Positions 23,261 to 32,228 of a stretch of DNA of 64,000 bases are shown piece by piece. Origin of the DNA: Luteococcus sp052116585. Lineage in GTDB: Bacteria > Actinomycetota > Actinomycetes > Propionibacteriales > Propionibacteriaceae. The stretch is taken from contig NZ_JBQKKT010000017.1 in NCBI RefSeq assembly GCF_052116585.1, positions 1 through 64,000 of the forward strand. The letters run 5' to 3'. Position numbers and translations under genes: made by a program. Each line of letters starts with the position of its first letter. Position 1 is the stretch's first letter. The notes under the pieces were generated by a model. The model was not told the origin of the DNA. It saw nothing but the letters and a program-made list of their open reading frames with translations, and ran no database searches.

Positions 23261-24838
23261 ATGACCGAGAATCGTCCCCCCGAGTTCGTTCCCCCGCAGA
23301 TGCCCGCCGATGCTGCCGTCAGCCCCGCCCCAGGGCAGTTCGAGACCGAGCCTGCCAAGAAGTCCATGAGCACCGGGGCGAAGGCTGGTCTGGCTGGTCT
23401 GGCAGCGCTGCTTGCCGTGGGCGGTGGCGTCGCGATTGCCGACCCCTTTGACCTGCGCAAGAGCGGAGCCGAGTCGTCGGCCGCGGTGATGCCGGCCGAC
23501 GTGATCGGTTTCACCGAGCTCAATGCCAATCCCGATCTCAGCCAGAAGGCCGAGATGGTGCGCTTCGCGATGAAGTTCCCTGCCTTCCGCGAGAAGATCA
23601 ACCTCACCGAACAGGGCGACCTGAAGCAGGAGCTCTGGGAGTCGATGAGCAAGGACTCCTCGTGCTCGTCGATCAACTACGAGGCCGACATCAAGCCCTG
23701 GCTCGGTGACCGGATGGGCGTGGCCGTGCGCGAAGGCGCCAAGGACCCGATCGTCGCCGTGGAGGTCTCCGACGAGCAGCCTGCCCGTGACGGCATCAAA
23801 AAGCTGGAGGAGTGCTCCGACTCGAACAAGGAGATGGGCGTCGCCTACGCGGAGGGCTACCTCATGCTCGCCGAAGACCAGGGCGAGGCAGACAAGGCCG
23901 TGACCGACGCCGCCAACGCCCCGCTGAGCAAGAAGGCCGAGTTCACCGAGGACTTCGACAAGTTGGGTCAGCAGGGCATCGTCAACTTCTGGGGAACCAA
24001 GGAGGGGCTGACGCAGCTCTCCAAGGATGGCGCGGTCGGCGACGAGCTGCAGCAGGCCTCCGGACAGTCCACCGATGAGCTCAACAAGCAGCTGGAGCAG
24101 AGCCCGATGCGCAGTGGGGCCGGCACCCTGCGCTTCACCGACGGCAACCCCGAGTTCAAGGTGGTCATGAAGTCCACCGAGGACCTGAAGTCCAGCACCA
24201 CTTTCAGCGCCGTGGACGAACTGCCCGCTGACACCACGGTGGCCATCGGTCTTGCCGGTGGCCAGCAGCTGGTGGACGACAACTGGGATGCGATCAAGAA
24301 GGCCATCGAGTCCAGCGGCACGTCGATCGCCGAGATCGAGCAGCAGGCGCAGGTCAAGCTGCCCGATGATCTGAAGGCCCTGCTGGGCGACGACTTCCGC
24401 GTTGCGGTCGGCCCGCTCGACAAGCAGAAGCTGGAGCAGATGCAGGATCCGTCGCAATTGCCGTTGTCCATCGCGAGCACGGGCGACAAGGCGCGCATCA
24501 CCGAGCTGGTGGACAAGGCTGGACTCGGCCAGGCTGGTGCCACCGTCGAGGGCTCGGACAAGCTGACCGTCGTCGGTCTGGACACGGCGTGGTCCACCAA
24601 GGTCGCCAAGAATGATGACCCGTTGGAGAAGAATGGCGCCTTCAAGGCCGCCTTCGCCAAGCCGGAACAAGCCCAGGGTGGCGTCTTCGTGAATCTGGAT
24701 GCCCTCAAGCCGCTCTTCATCGACGGCATGAAGCAGGCCGACCGCGAGAATGTGGAGCCGCTGCAGGCCATCGGTCTCACGTCACACAATGAGGACGCCA
24801 ACTACGCCGTGGCAACGCTGAGGGTCACTGCCAAGTGA
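23261..24838 (+). CDS. DUF3352 membrane-anchored protein
   Basis: A 525-residue protein. It has a Pro-rich cytoplasmic N-terminus (1-35), one transmembrane helix (about 41-60, GLAGLAALLAVGGGVAIA) and an external domain of about 460 residues. The phrases MPADVIGFTELNANPD, WLGDRMGVAVREG and ADTTVAIGLAGGQQLVDDNW match DUF3352, a family of actinobacterial surface proteins of unknown function. It has a paired-repeat layout: the KPWLGDRMGVAV and LLGDDFRVAVG segments are equivalent positions in two halves. AAGGA precedes the ATG at 23261. It is monocistronic, with its own terminator (24878-24913), inserted between rpmA and obg. Confidence 0.82.
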   Translation: MTENRPPEFVPPQMPADAAVSPAPGQFETEPAKKSMSTGAKAGLAGLAALLAVGGGVAIADPFDLRKSGAESSAAVMPADVIGFTELNANPDLSQKAEMVRFAMKFPAFREKINLTEQGDLKQELWESMSKDSSCSSINYEADIKPWLGDRMGVAVREGAKDPIVAVEVSDEQPARDGIKKLEECSDSNKEMGVAYAEGYLMLAEDQGEADKAVTDAANAPLSKKAEFTEDFDKLGQQGIVNFWGTKEGLTQLSKDGAVGDELQQASGQSTDELNKQLEQSPMRSGAGTLRFTDGNPEFKVVMKSTEDLKSSTTFSAVDELPADTTVAIGLAGGQQLVDDNWDAIKKAIESSGTSIAEIEQQAQVKLPDDLKALLGDDFRVAVGPLDKQKLEQMQDPSQLPLSIASTGDKARITELVDKAGLGQAGATVEGSDKLTVVGLDTAWSTKVAKNDDPLEKNGAFKAAFAKPEQAQGGVFVNLDALKPLFIDGMKQADRENVEPLQAIGLTSHNEDANYAVATLRVTAK

Positions 24839-24877
24839 GCCCTGAAGACAGATGAGCCACTGAAGGACACCAGACCT

Positions 24878-24913
24878 GCGGGGTGCGGCAGCCGAACGGC
24901 TGGCGCCCCCCGC
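24878..24913 (+). terminator. Hairpin terminator after the DUF3352 gene
   Basis: A 16-position stem (24878-24893 with 24898-24913) with two mismatches and loop GAAC, 40 nt past the stop codon. Confidence 0.75.
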
Positions 24914-24914
24914 C

Positions 24915-24960
24915 CTGGTTTCCGGTCCGCTCTGGTTTCCGGTCCGCTCTGGTTTCCGGT
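24915..24960. repeat. 17-bp tandem repeat, 2.7 copies
   Basis: CTGGTTTCCGGTCCGCT occurs at 24915-24931 and 24932-24948, then its first 12 bases at 24949-24960. It abuts the terminator of the DUF3352 gene. Confidence 0.9.
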
Positions 24961-25013
24961 GGTTCGGCGCAGCAGGGTCGCGGTGGGCCTGCCAGCTAGA
25001 CTTGTCAGGCTGG

Positions 25014-25030
25014 CGGGGAATCCATCCCCG
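25014..25030 (+). promoter_or_regulatory. Hairpin in the obg leader
   Basis: CGGGGA-ATCCA-TCCCCG, a perfect 6-bp stem. A TAGACT box (24997-25002) lies just upstream and may be the obg -10, giving a leader of about 60 nt that contains this hairpin. Confidence 0.35.
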
Positions 25031-25068
25031 TTGGCTAGCACCCCGATGTCTTCAAGAGAGTTGTATCC

Positions 25069-26670
25069 ATGGCCATTCCCTCCTTCGTCGACCGCGTGAC
25101 GCTCAACGTCATCGCCGGAAATGGCGGACACGGTTGCGCCTCGGTGCATCGTGAGAAGTTCAAGCCGCTCGGTGGCCCCGACGGTGGCAATGGCGGCGAC
25201 GGTGGCTCCGTGGTGCTCAGGGTGGATCCCCAGGTCACCACGCTGGTGGAGTTCCACCGCCAGAGCGTTCGCAAGGCCAGCAATGGCCAGCCCGGCATGG
25301 GCGACCACAAGAACGGTTCCCGAGGCGAGGATGCCGTGCTGGGGGTTCCCGAGGGCACCATCATCACCGACGCGGACACCGGCGAGGTGCTCGCTGACCT
25401 CACCGGCGACAATGTCGAGGCCGTCGTCGCCGCTGGTGGACGGGGTGGCCTGGGCAATGCCGCATTGGCCAGCACCGCTCGCAAGGCCCCCGGCTTCGCC
25501 CTGCTGGGCGAGGAGGGCGAGAGCCGCAAGATCATGCTCGAGCTCAAGGTGGTGGCCGATGTGGGCCTGGTGGGATTCCCCAGTGCCGGCAAGAGCTCCC
25601 TGATCGCGGCGATCAGCCGTGCGCGTCCCAAGATCGCCGACTATCCCTTCACCACGCTCGTCCCGAACCTGGGGGTCGTCGTTGCGGGGGAGACCACCTA
25701 CACCGTGGCGGATGTGCCCGGCCTCATCGAGGGCGCGAGCATGGGCAAGGGTCTGGGCTTCGATTTCCTGCGCCACATCGAACGCTGCCAGGCCATCGTG
25801 CACGTCGTGGACTGCGCCACCTTCGAGCCGGGACGCGATCCACTCACTGACCTGGACATCATCGAGGCGGAACTGACCGCCCATGGCGGTCTGGAGGATC
25901 GGCCGCGCCTGGTGGCACTCAACAAGGTGGACATCCCGGATGCCGCTGACATCGCGGAGATGGTCCGGGCGGACGTGGAGGCCCGTGGTCTGAAGACCTT
26001 CGTCATCTCCACCAAGTCCGGCGAGGGCCTCAACGGGCTGACCTTTGCGATGGCTGATCTGGTGGAGCAGCGGCGCAAGCTCCTGCCTCCGCCTGCGCCC
26101 AAGAAGATCGTCATCCAGCCCAAGGCCGTGGCCGAGAAGAATCCCTTCACCATCAAGAGGATGGGCGACGGTGAGGGTGGATTCGTGTGGCGGGTGCGCG
26201 GCGAGAAGCCGGAGCGTTGGGTCCGGCAGACCGACTTCAACAATGGTGAGGCCGTCGGCTACCTGGCTGACCGACTGAACCGCCTGGGCGTTGAGGACAA
26301 GTTGTTGGAGATCGGTGCGCGGGCGGGGGATGCGGTGGCCATCGGTGCGGGTGACGATCCCGTCGTCTTCGACTTCGCCCCGCAGATGGAGTCGGGAGCC
26401 GAGCTGCTGTCGCGTCGCGGTGAGGACCAGCGTCTGGACGAGCAGCGTCCGGCCGTGGCGCGTCGCCGCGAGAAGGATGCGGAGTACCAGGAGCGGCGCG
26501 GGGGGATGCACCGGGACGCCTGGCGCGTCATCAACGCCACCACAGCTGGCTATGACCCCGATGAGGAGGATGACAACGGCTTCGAGGCCGACTATGCCGC
26601 GGTGGGGGAGTCGCCTGACGACGAGGTGGAGACCGAGTACCTCGTCCACGACGACGGCGAGGACGACTGA
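25069..26670 (+). CDS. obg: Obg-family GTPase (ribosome assembly)
   Basis: A 533-residue GTPase for late 50S assembly and stress control. The N-terminal Obg fold (1-155) is glycine-rich: GNGGHGCASVHREKF and GGPDGGNGGDGG. The G domain follows with G1 GFPSAGKSSL (about 168-177), G3 DVPGLIEG and G4 NKVD (about 284). The OCT domain (about 345-430) contains FTIKRMGDGEGGFVWRVRG. The last 80 residues are an acidic, low-complexity extension. It lies 4 bp before proB, with which it is probably co-transcribed. Confidence 0.96.
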   Translation: MAIPSFVDRVTLNVIAGNGGHGCASVHREKFKPLGGPDGGNGGDGGSVVLRVDPQVTTLVEFHRQSVRKASNGQPGMGDHKNGSRGEDAVLGVPEGTIITDADTGEVLADLTGDNVEAVVAAGGRGGLGNAALASTARKAPGFALLGEEGESRKIMLELKVVADVGLVGFPSAGKSSLIAAISRARPKIADYPFTTLVPNLGVVVAGETTYTVADVPGLIEGASMGKGLGFDFLRHIERCQAIVHVVDCATFEPGRDPLTDLDIIEAELTAHGGLEDRPRLVALNKVDIPDAADIAEMVRADVEARGLKTFVISTKSGEGLNGLTFAMADLVEQRRKLLPPPAPKKIVIQPKAVAEKNPFTIKRMGDGEGGFVWRVRGEKPERWVRQTDFNNGEAVGYLADRLNRLGVEDKLLEIGARAGDAVAIGAGDDPVVFDFAPQMESGAELLSRRGEDQRLDEQRPAVARRREKDAEYQERRGGMHRDAWRVINATTAGYDPDEEDDNGFEADYAAVGESPDDEVETEYLVHDDGEDD

Positions 26671-26674
26671 ATCC

Positions 26675-27802
26675 ATGAGGGAGGCACTGCGGCAGGCCAA
26701 CCGGATCGTCGTCAAGGTCGGATCGTCCTCCTTGACCACGGTCGAGGGGGGCATCGACACCCAGCGCCTGCACCAGCTGGTGGATGCCATCGCGGATGTT
26801 CGCGCGCACGGCACGCAGGTGGTGCTGATCAGCTCGGGCGCCATCGCGGCTGGTCTGGCGCCCCTTGGTCTGGCCCGCAGGCCGTCGGACCTGGCCACCC
26901 AGCAGGCCGCGGCCTCCGTCGGCCAGGGACTGCTGATCCAGGAGTACACGGAGCGCTTCGGAATGCACGGCCTGCGGGTCGGGCAGATCCTGTTGACCGT
27001 TGACGACGTCAAGCGACGCAAGAGCTACCGCAATGCCCTGCGCACCATCGCCAAGCTGTTGAGCCTCCAGGCCGTGCCGATCGTCAACGAGAACGACACG
27101 GTGGCCACCCAGGAGATCCGTTTCGGTGACAATGACCGCCTCGCGGCGCTGGTGGCGCAGATGGTCCGCGCAGACGCGCTGGTCCTGTTGAGCGACGTCG
27201 ACGGGCTGTACACGGCCCATCCTGACGATCCGGATTCGCGGCGCATCGAGCACGTCAGCGATGTTCACGACCTGGAGGTGGACACCCACAAGGCCGGCAC
27301 GTCGATCGGCAGCGGTGGGATGACCACCAAGCTGCAGGCAGCGGAACTGGCCACGGGGGCTGGGATTGCGGTCGTGCTGGCTCGGGCGGACCAGGCCAAG
27401 GAGGCCATGGCCGGCGCGGAGGTGGGGACCAGCTTCGAACCCAACGGCAAGAAGCGCCCCCGGCGCCTGCTCTGGATGGTCCATGCGACGGATGCGAAGG
27501 GCAGGCTGCTTCTCGACGAGGGAGCCGTGCGCGCCATGGTGGAGACGAGTGCGTCGCTGCTGGCTGCCGGAATCACCGCCGTCGAGGGGGATTTCGTCGC
27601 GGGAGACCCGGTGGACCTGGTGGCGCCGTCCGGAACGGTGGTCGCGCGGGGGCTGGTGGGTTTCGGGTCCGACGACTTGCCCCGGATGCTGGGACGCAAT
27701 ACCCATGACCTGGGCGAGCAACTGGGGCCACACTTTGCCAGCGCGATCGTGCACCGCGACGCGATGGTGGTCCTGCCCAGCTCTGGCCGCAGGCGGCGCT
27801 GA
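26675..27802 (+). CDS. proB: Glutamate 5-kinase
   Basis: A 375-residue enzyme for the first step of proline synthesis. The amino-acid-kinase domain begins RIVVKVGSSSLT and has LISSGAIAAGL, VNENDTV and DVDGLYTAHP; GSGGMTTKLQAA forms the ATP/glutamate site. A C-terminal PUA domain (about 280-355) is present, as in the longer bacterial form. The product is channelled to ProA, encoded 1.85 kb downstream beyond the VWA gene. The start at 26675 immediately follows the obg stop. Confidence 0.95.
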   Translation: MREALRQANRIVVKVGSSSLTTVEGGIDTQRLHQLVDAIADVRAHGTQVVLISSGAIAAGLAPLGLARRPSDLATQQAAASVGQGLLIQEYTERFGMHGLRVGQILLTVDDVKRRKSYRNALRTIAKLLSLQAVPIVNENDTVATQEIRFGDNDRLAALVAQMVRADALVLLSDVDGLYTAHPDDPDSRRIEHVSDVHDLEVDTHKAGTSIGSGGMTTKLQAAELATGAGIAVVLARADQAKEAMAGAEVGTSFEPNGKKRPRRLLWMVHATDAKGRLLLDEGAVRAMVETSASLLAAGITAVEGDFVAGDPVDLVAPSGTVVARGLVGFGSDDLPRMLGRNTHDLGEQLGPHFASAIVHRDAMVVLPSSGRRRR

Positions 27803-27931
27803 AGCGCCGTCACGCCCCCGACGCTCCCTTGCAGGGTGAGGGGCTGCTGTCCATCTGGGAGCCGCTCTCGCCGATCGACACCGGTACGGCTACGGTGGAT
27901 GCGTACACACACTTTCGGGGGGGGAAGTTGT

Positions 27932-29611
27932 ATGCAACCGCGTCGTGCTCTCGTGGAGCCCACTGACAAGCGATCCTGGGGCGGCAAGAAGATGGCCGCA
28001 GCTGCCGTGGCGGGGGTGATGGTGGTCTCGGCCGGCGCCTACGCGGCGACAAAACAGATGCGTGGGGACTCACCCGCACAATGCCAGGACCAGATCACCA
28101 TTGCCGTCGATCCGGCATGGCTGCCGGCGGCACGAGCCGCGGGCGAGGCCTGGCACAGATCGGGCTGTGCCGCTCCCCAACTGGTGGAGAAGTCTTCCCG
28201 CGAGGTGGCCGAACAAGGACTGCAGGAGGATGCCTGGATCCCCGAGGATCCGGTCTGGACGTCACGCGCGGCCCATGGTGGTGACCAGTTGACCGCCAGC
28301 GTGGTGGGCTGGAGCCCCATCGTGGTGGCGAACCGCGCCGAGGTCTTCGACGCCCTCAAGGGGCCCATGGACGCTCGCACTCTGCAGATGCTCTCGCCGA
28401 TCCGCGGCAACTGGGGAACCTTTGGCAGGCCGGAGTGGGGGCAGGTGAAACTGGTCGTCCCACCGGCCGAGGAGAGCGTCGTCGGTGCCGTGGGCTTCTC
28501 CGATCTCCTGGCGCAGGTGGGCCAGGGTGAAGCGCCCAATGGCAACCCCTTCGGTGGGACGGCCGTGCAGCAGTCGATGGCCGTGATGCAGCACCGCATC
28601 GTGGAGCGGCCATCCGTGGACAAGGTCACCCAGGTCCTGGAGTCGCACCGGGCCGACGCCGCGATTGCCCAGGCGGCCGGTCCGCGCACCGGTATCACCA
28701 CCGAACACCTGGTGCTGGCCAACCCGGACGGCATCGGTGGCACTCCGCTCGGCAAGGGGTCGGCCATCCAGATGGCCGTCCTGGCGCCTGGTGGCGAGGA
28801 GACCGTGCCGGCGCAGTTCGCGCAGTGGCTCAAGGAGCAGGCGGGCTCGAAGGCGCTGGCCGAGGCGGGGGTGCGCACTGCCTCCGCGCAGATTCCCGGG
28901 GACAAGCTCAACCGGGTCTGGCTCGATGCCGCGGCGCCAGCGCCGGTGCCGGTGAGCGCCGACCGGTTCGAGGCCGCTCAGACACTGTCGCGTCAGTACG
29001 CGCGCCGCTACTCCGTCCTGTTGGCACTCGACCTGTCCGGATCGATGGCGCAGCCGATGGGCGGCGCCGGAGGTCAGACACGCATGGAGGTGCTCAGCAA
29101 GATGGTGCTGCAGCTGTGGGGGGTGTGGCCGCCGTCCATGAGTACGGGCGTGATGACCTTCCGTGCCGACGACGACCTGAAGCCGGTGATCGAGTACCCG
29201 GTGCCTCTCGACGTCGTCTCGTCGCCCACTTTCCAGAAGAATTCGACACAGACGAAGAAGCTCTTCGCGAACCCGCCCATCGGTGGGGGAACACCCCTGT
29301 ACGACGCGATCGCCCAGGCATGGCGCACCGCCCACGAGGACTACCAGCAGGAGGCGGACAACCGCATCGTGGTGGTCACCGACGGCAAGGCCTCGGACGC
29401 GCAGGAGAAGCACACCCTGGACAGTCTGGTGAAGGAGCTGAACGCCAGCGCCGATCCACAGCGTCCGGTGCGGGTGCTGTACGTGGGGCTCGGCCCGGAT
29501 GCGGACATGCCAAGCCTCCAGAAGATCGCCCAGGACACCGGGCAACAGGCGCTCGGGGTGAGCACCCAGGACGAGCTGGCGGCCGTGATCGCCCGCTTCA
29601 TCACCAACTGA
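27932..29611 (+). CDS. Membrane-anchored substrate-binding / von Willebrand A domain protein
   Basis: A 559-residue protein. It has a basic cytoplasmic start (1-20), a transmembrane helix (20-39) and a periplasmic-binding-protein-like domain (about 50-330, opening ITIAVDPAWLPAARAAGEAW). A VWA domain (about 355-555) follows, with the MIDAS motif D367-L-S-G-S and the later segment GGGTPLYDAI plus VVVTDGKASD. MIDAS motifs bind a divalent metal and protein ligands. Such fusions are found in actinobacteria with unknown role, perhaps in envelope assembly. GGGGGGAAG lies just before ATG 27932. It interrupts proB and proA, and its codon use is like its neighbours. Confidence 0.85.
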   Translation: MQPRRALVEPTDKRSWGGKKMAAAAVAGVMVVSAGAYAATKQMRGDSPAQCQDQITIAVDPAWLPAARAAGEAWHRSGCAAPQLVEKSSREVAEQGLQEDAWIPEDPVWTSRAAHGGDQLTASVVGWSPIVVANRAEVFDALKGPMDARTLQMLSPIRGNWGTFGRPEWGQVKLVVPPAEESVVGAVGFSDLLAQVGQGEAPNGNPFGGTAVQQSMAVMQHRIVERPSVDKVTQVLESHRADAAIAQAAGPRTGITTEHLVLANPDGIGGTPLGKGSAIQMAVLAPGGEETVPAQFAQWLKEQAGSKALAEAGVRTASAQIPGDKLNRVWLDAAAPAPVPVSADRFEAAQTLSRQYARRYSVLLALDLSGSMAQPMGGAGGQTRMEVLSKMVLQLWGVWPPSMSTGVMTFRADDDLKPVIEYPVPLDVVSSPTFQKNSTQTKKLFANPPIGGGTPLYDAIAQAWRTAHEDYQQEADNRIVVVTDGKASDAQEKHTLDSLVKELNASADPQRPVRVLYVGLGPDADMPSLQKIAQDTGQQALGVSTQDELAAVIARFITN

Positions 29612-29641
29612 ACGCGCGTCGGGGCAGCGGTTGCGAGCGCA

Positions 29642-29647
29642 TAGGCT
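29642..29647 (+). promoter_or_regulatory. -10 box TAGGCT for leaderless proA
   Basis: TAGGCT lies 6 nt before the proA ATG at 29654, so proA can be transcribed independently of the VWA gene. Confidence 0.6.
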
Positions 29648-29653
29648 GGGGCC

Positions 29654-30901
29654 ATGACGACGCCCTTCACCACCCAGGCCTCTGCCGCCCGCACCGCTGC
29701 CCGCGAGCTCGCCACCCTGCCCCGAGGCCGCAAGGATGCAGCCCTGCACGCCATGGCTGACGCCCTGGCCGCCGCCGAACAGGACGTCCTCGCCGCCAAC
29801 CGGTTGGACGTCGAGGCGGCCCGCGAGGCAGGCACTGCGGATGCGATGGTGGACCGGCTCACCCTGACCGGTGAGCGGATCGCGGGCATGGTCCAGGGCC
29901 TGCGGGACCTGGCGGCCCTGGCCGATCCCGTGGGAGACGTGCTGCGAGGCTTCACCACGGCTGCCGGGGTGCGCATCACCCAGGTCCGGGTGCCCTTCGG
30001 CGTCGTTGGGATCATCTACGAGGCGCGTCCCAATGTCACCGCCGATGCTGCGGGCATCTGCCTGAAGTCCGGCAATGCCGCCCTGCTGCGCGGTTCGTCG
30101 TCCGCTCTGAACTCGAATCGTGCCGTGGTGGCCGCGCTGCGCACCGGGCTGGAAGGCCAGGGGCTGAATCCCGACGCGGTCTGCTTGGTGGAGGGGGGCC
30201 GAGAGGTCACTGGTGAGATGATGACGGCTCGGGGACTGGTGGACGTGCTGATCCCCCGTGGTGGGGCAGGCTTGATCAATGCCGTCGTGAACGGCTCCAC
30301 CGTCCCGGTGATCGAGACTGGTACCGGCAACTGCCACCTGTTCGTCGACGTGGATGCCGATCAGGACATGGCGCTGCAGATCATCCTGAATGCCAAGACG
30401 CAGCGACCGAGCGTGTGCAATGCCCTGGAGACGCTGCTGGTGCACGAGCAGATCGCCGAACAGTTCGTCCCCCGGGTGATGTCTGCGCTGAATGGCGCAG
30501 GTGTGACGGTGCACGGGGACGAGTCCTTCACCAGCGTCGCCCCGGGGGCTCTCCCGGCACGGGTGGACGAGTTCGATGCGGAGTACCTCTCCCTTGACCT
30601 CGCGGCCCGTCTCGTGGCCGGGGTCGACGAGGCGATCGAGCACATCCGGGCCCACAGCTCGGGCCACTCGGAGACCATCATCACCACCAACCTGGCCACC
30701 GCCAATCGCTTCACGGCGGAGGTGGACGCGGCCGCCGTCCTGGTCAACGCCTCGAGCCGCTTCGTGGACGGCGGGGAGTTCGGCTTCGGTGCGGAGATCG
30801 GCATCTCGACGCAGAAGCTGCACGCCCGCGGCCCGATGGCTCTGCCCGAGATGACCTCGTCGAAGTACATCGTCGTGGGAGACGGGCACATCCGCGCCTG
30901 A
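29654..30901 (+). CDS. proA: Gamma-glutamyl phosphate reductase
   Basis: A 415-residue NADPH-dependent aldehyde-dehydrogenase-superfamily enzyme, the second step of proline synthesis. Recognisable segments are VPFGVVGIIYEARPNVTADA, GNAALLRGSSSALNSN and PRGGAGLINAV. The catalytic cysteine is in RPSVCNALE (near residue 255), and the C-terminus has VLVNASSRFVDGGEFGFGAE. Length is typical. It is the partner of proB (26675), from which it is separated by the VWA gene. Confidence 0.96.
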   Translation: MTTPFTTQASAARTAARELATLPRGRKDAALHAMADALAAAEQDVLAANRLDVEAAREAGTADAMVDRLTLTGERIAGMVQGLRDLAALADPVGDVLRGFTTAAGVRITQVRVPFGVVGIIYEARPNVTADAAGICLKSGNAALLRGSSSALNSNRAVVAALRTGLEGQGLNPDAVCLVEGGREVTGEMMTARGLVDVLIPRGGAGLINAVVNGSTVPVIETGTGNCHLFVDVDADQDMALQIILNAKTQRPSVCNALETLLVHEQIAEQFVPRVMSALNGAGVTVHGDESFTSVAPGALPARVDEFDAEYLSLDLAARLVAGVDEAIEHIRAHSSGHSETIITTNLATANRFTAEVDAAAVLVNASSRFVDGGEFGFGAEIGISTQKLHARGPMALPEMTSSKYIVVGDGHIRA

Positions 30902-30907
30902 TTCCGC

Positions 30908-30913
30908 TAGGCT
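30908..30913 (+). promoter_or_regulatory. -10 box TAGGCT for the 40-residue membrane protein gene
   Basis: TAGGCT 6 nt before ATG 30920; the spacing matches the other leaderless genes here and supports the small gene as real. Confidence 0.5.
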
Positions 30914-30919
30914 GCGGCC

Positions 30920-31042
30920 ATGTCTCTGGTGCTTCTTGAATCCTCCGTGCCCACGATCGTCTACGCCCTGATCGCGCTGGCCGCGATGCTGCTGGCCCTG
31001 CTTGCCGTCATGAACGTCGGCGGCAACCGCCCGCACAGCTGA
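30920..31042 (+). CDS. Small membrane protein, 40 residues
   Basis: A short frame that reads MSLVLLESSVPTIVYALIAL, then AAMLLALLAVMNVGGNRPHS. It is a single hydrophobic helix of about 22 residues with a short polar C-terminus. Support for coding is the leaderless promoter spacing (TAGGCT, 6 nt), the coherent transmembrane helix and the position 10 bp before nadD. No family is recognised. It could be a small regulatory or subunit-type membrane peptide, or simply the first gene of the nadD transcript. Confidence 0.6.
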   Translation: MSLVLLESSVPTIVYALIALAAMLLALLAVMNVGGNRPHS

Positions 31043-31052
31043 GCGAGCTGCG

Positions 31053-31823
31053 ATGACTTCCGGCTCCGACGAGTCGGCGATGGGGATCGTCCACTCCGAC
31101 AACGGTCGGCGGTGGCGTCTGGGTGTCATGGGCGGCACCTTTGACCCGATCCACCACGGACACCTGGTGGCGGCCAGCGAGGTCGCAGCCCGGTTTGGTC
31201 TGGACGAGGTCGTCTTCGTGCCGACGGGCGTGCCGTGGCAGAAGGCCGGCCGCAAGGTGTCCATGGCCGAGGACCGGTACCTGATGACCGTGATCGCCAC
31301 GGCCTCGAACCCGAGGTTCAGTGTCTCCAGGGTTGACATCGACCGGCCCGGGGACACCTACACCGTCGACACCCTGAAGGACCTGCGCCGCAATCGCGGC
31401 GAGGACGTGGACCTGTTCTTCATCACCGGTGCGGATGCGCTCGCCAAGATCCTGACCTGGCGCGGCGCCGAGGAACTCTTCGACCTGGCCCACTTCATCG
31501 GCGTCAGCCGTCCCGGGGTGCCGCTGGGGGAGGAGGACATCACCCACCTCCCCGATGACAAGGTGACGCTGCTCGAGGTGCCCGCCATGGCCATCTCGTC
31601 GACGGACTGCCGCAACCGGACCAAGGAGGGGCTTCCCATCTGGTATCTGGTTCCGGAAGGCATCGTGCAGTACATCGCCAAGCGTGGCCTCTACGGTGCT
31701 GCGCAGGTGACACCAGAACCCGTCGATCCGTCAGTGACGCCAGACCAGCTGGCCGAGATCGCCGCCATGGAGAATGAACGTCTTCGTTCCAACCCGAGTG
31801 ACAACCCGAAGGACAGTGCGTGA
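31053..31823 (+). CDS. nadD: Nicotinate-nucleotide adenylyltransferase
   Basis: A 256-residue enzyme that makes deamido-NAD from nicotinate mononucleotide and ATP. The nucleotidyltransferase motif is GGTFDPIHHGH (27-37), followed by FVPTGVPWQK, FITGADALAKI and the second ATP motif AISSTDCRNR. The C-terminal 45 residues after the catalytic core are an acidic tail. The ATG at 31053 gives an N-terminal extension of about 20 residues; the ATG at 31080 is an alternative. Its stop overlaps the rsfS start by 4 bp, the usual nadD-rsfS pairing. Confidence 0.94.
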   Translation: MTSGSDESAMGIVHSDNGRRWRLGVMGGTFDPIHHGHLVAASEVAARFGLDEVVFVPTGVPWQKAGRKVSMAEDRYLMTVIATASNPRFSVSRVDIDRPGDTYTVDTLKDLRRNRGEDVDLFFITGADALAKILTWRGAEELFDLAHFIGVSRPGVPLGEEDITHLPDDKVTLLEVPAMAISSTDCRNRTKEGLPIWYLVPEGIVQYIAKRGLYGAAQVTPEPVDPSVTPDQLAEIAAMENERLRSNPSDNPKDSA

Positions 31824-32221
31824 GCGCAACCGAGAACGCCATCAACATCGCCAGGATCGCGGCACAGGCTGCTGCCGACAAGCTCGGTACCAATATCGTC
31901 GCCTTTGACGTCAGCGAACAGCTCGCCATCACCGACATCTTCCTGGTGGTCTCGGCGGGCAATGAGCGCCAGGTGGGCGCCGTGGTGGACGGCATCGAGG
32001 AGGAGCTGCTCAAGAACCAGACCAAGCCGGTCCGGCGCGAGGGCGACCGGGAGAACCGTTGGGTCCTGCTGGACTACATCGACGTCGTCGTGCACGTCCA
32101 GCACACGGAGGAGCGCGAGATGTACTCGTTGGAGCGTCTCTGGAAGGATTGCCCGCGCATCGAGCTGGAGCTCGACGAGCCCGCAGCGAATCCCGAGAAC
32201 GAGTCACCCGAGCAGGAGTGA
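31820..32221 (+). CDS. rsfS: Ribosomal silencing factor RsfS
   Basis: A 133-residue protein of the Iojap/RsfS family that binds L14 and blocks 50S-30S joining. Segments IVAFDVSEQLAITDIFLVVS and GDRENRWVLLDYIDVVVHVQ are diagnostic. It starts at GTG 31820 overlapping the nadD stop (GTGA). The C-terminal 15 residues are an acidic tail. It is followed after 7 bp by the histidine-phosphatase gene, as in other actinobacteria. Confidence 0.95.
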   Translation: MSATENAINIARIAAQAAADKLGTNIVAFDVSEQLAITDIFLVVSAGNERQVGAVVDGIEEELLKNQTKPVRREGDRENRWVLLDYIDVVVHVQHTEEREMYSLERLWKDCPRIELELDEPAANPENESPEQE

Positions 32222-32228
32222 ACAGGAC

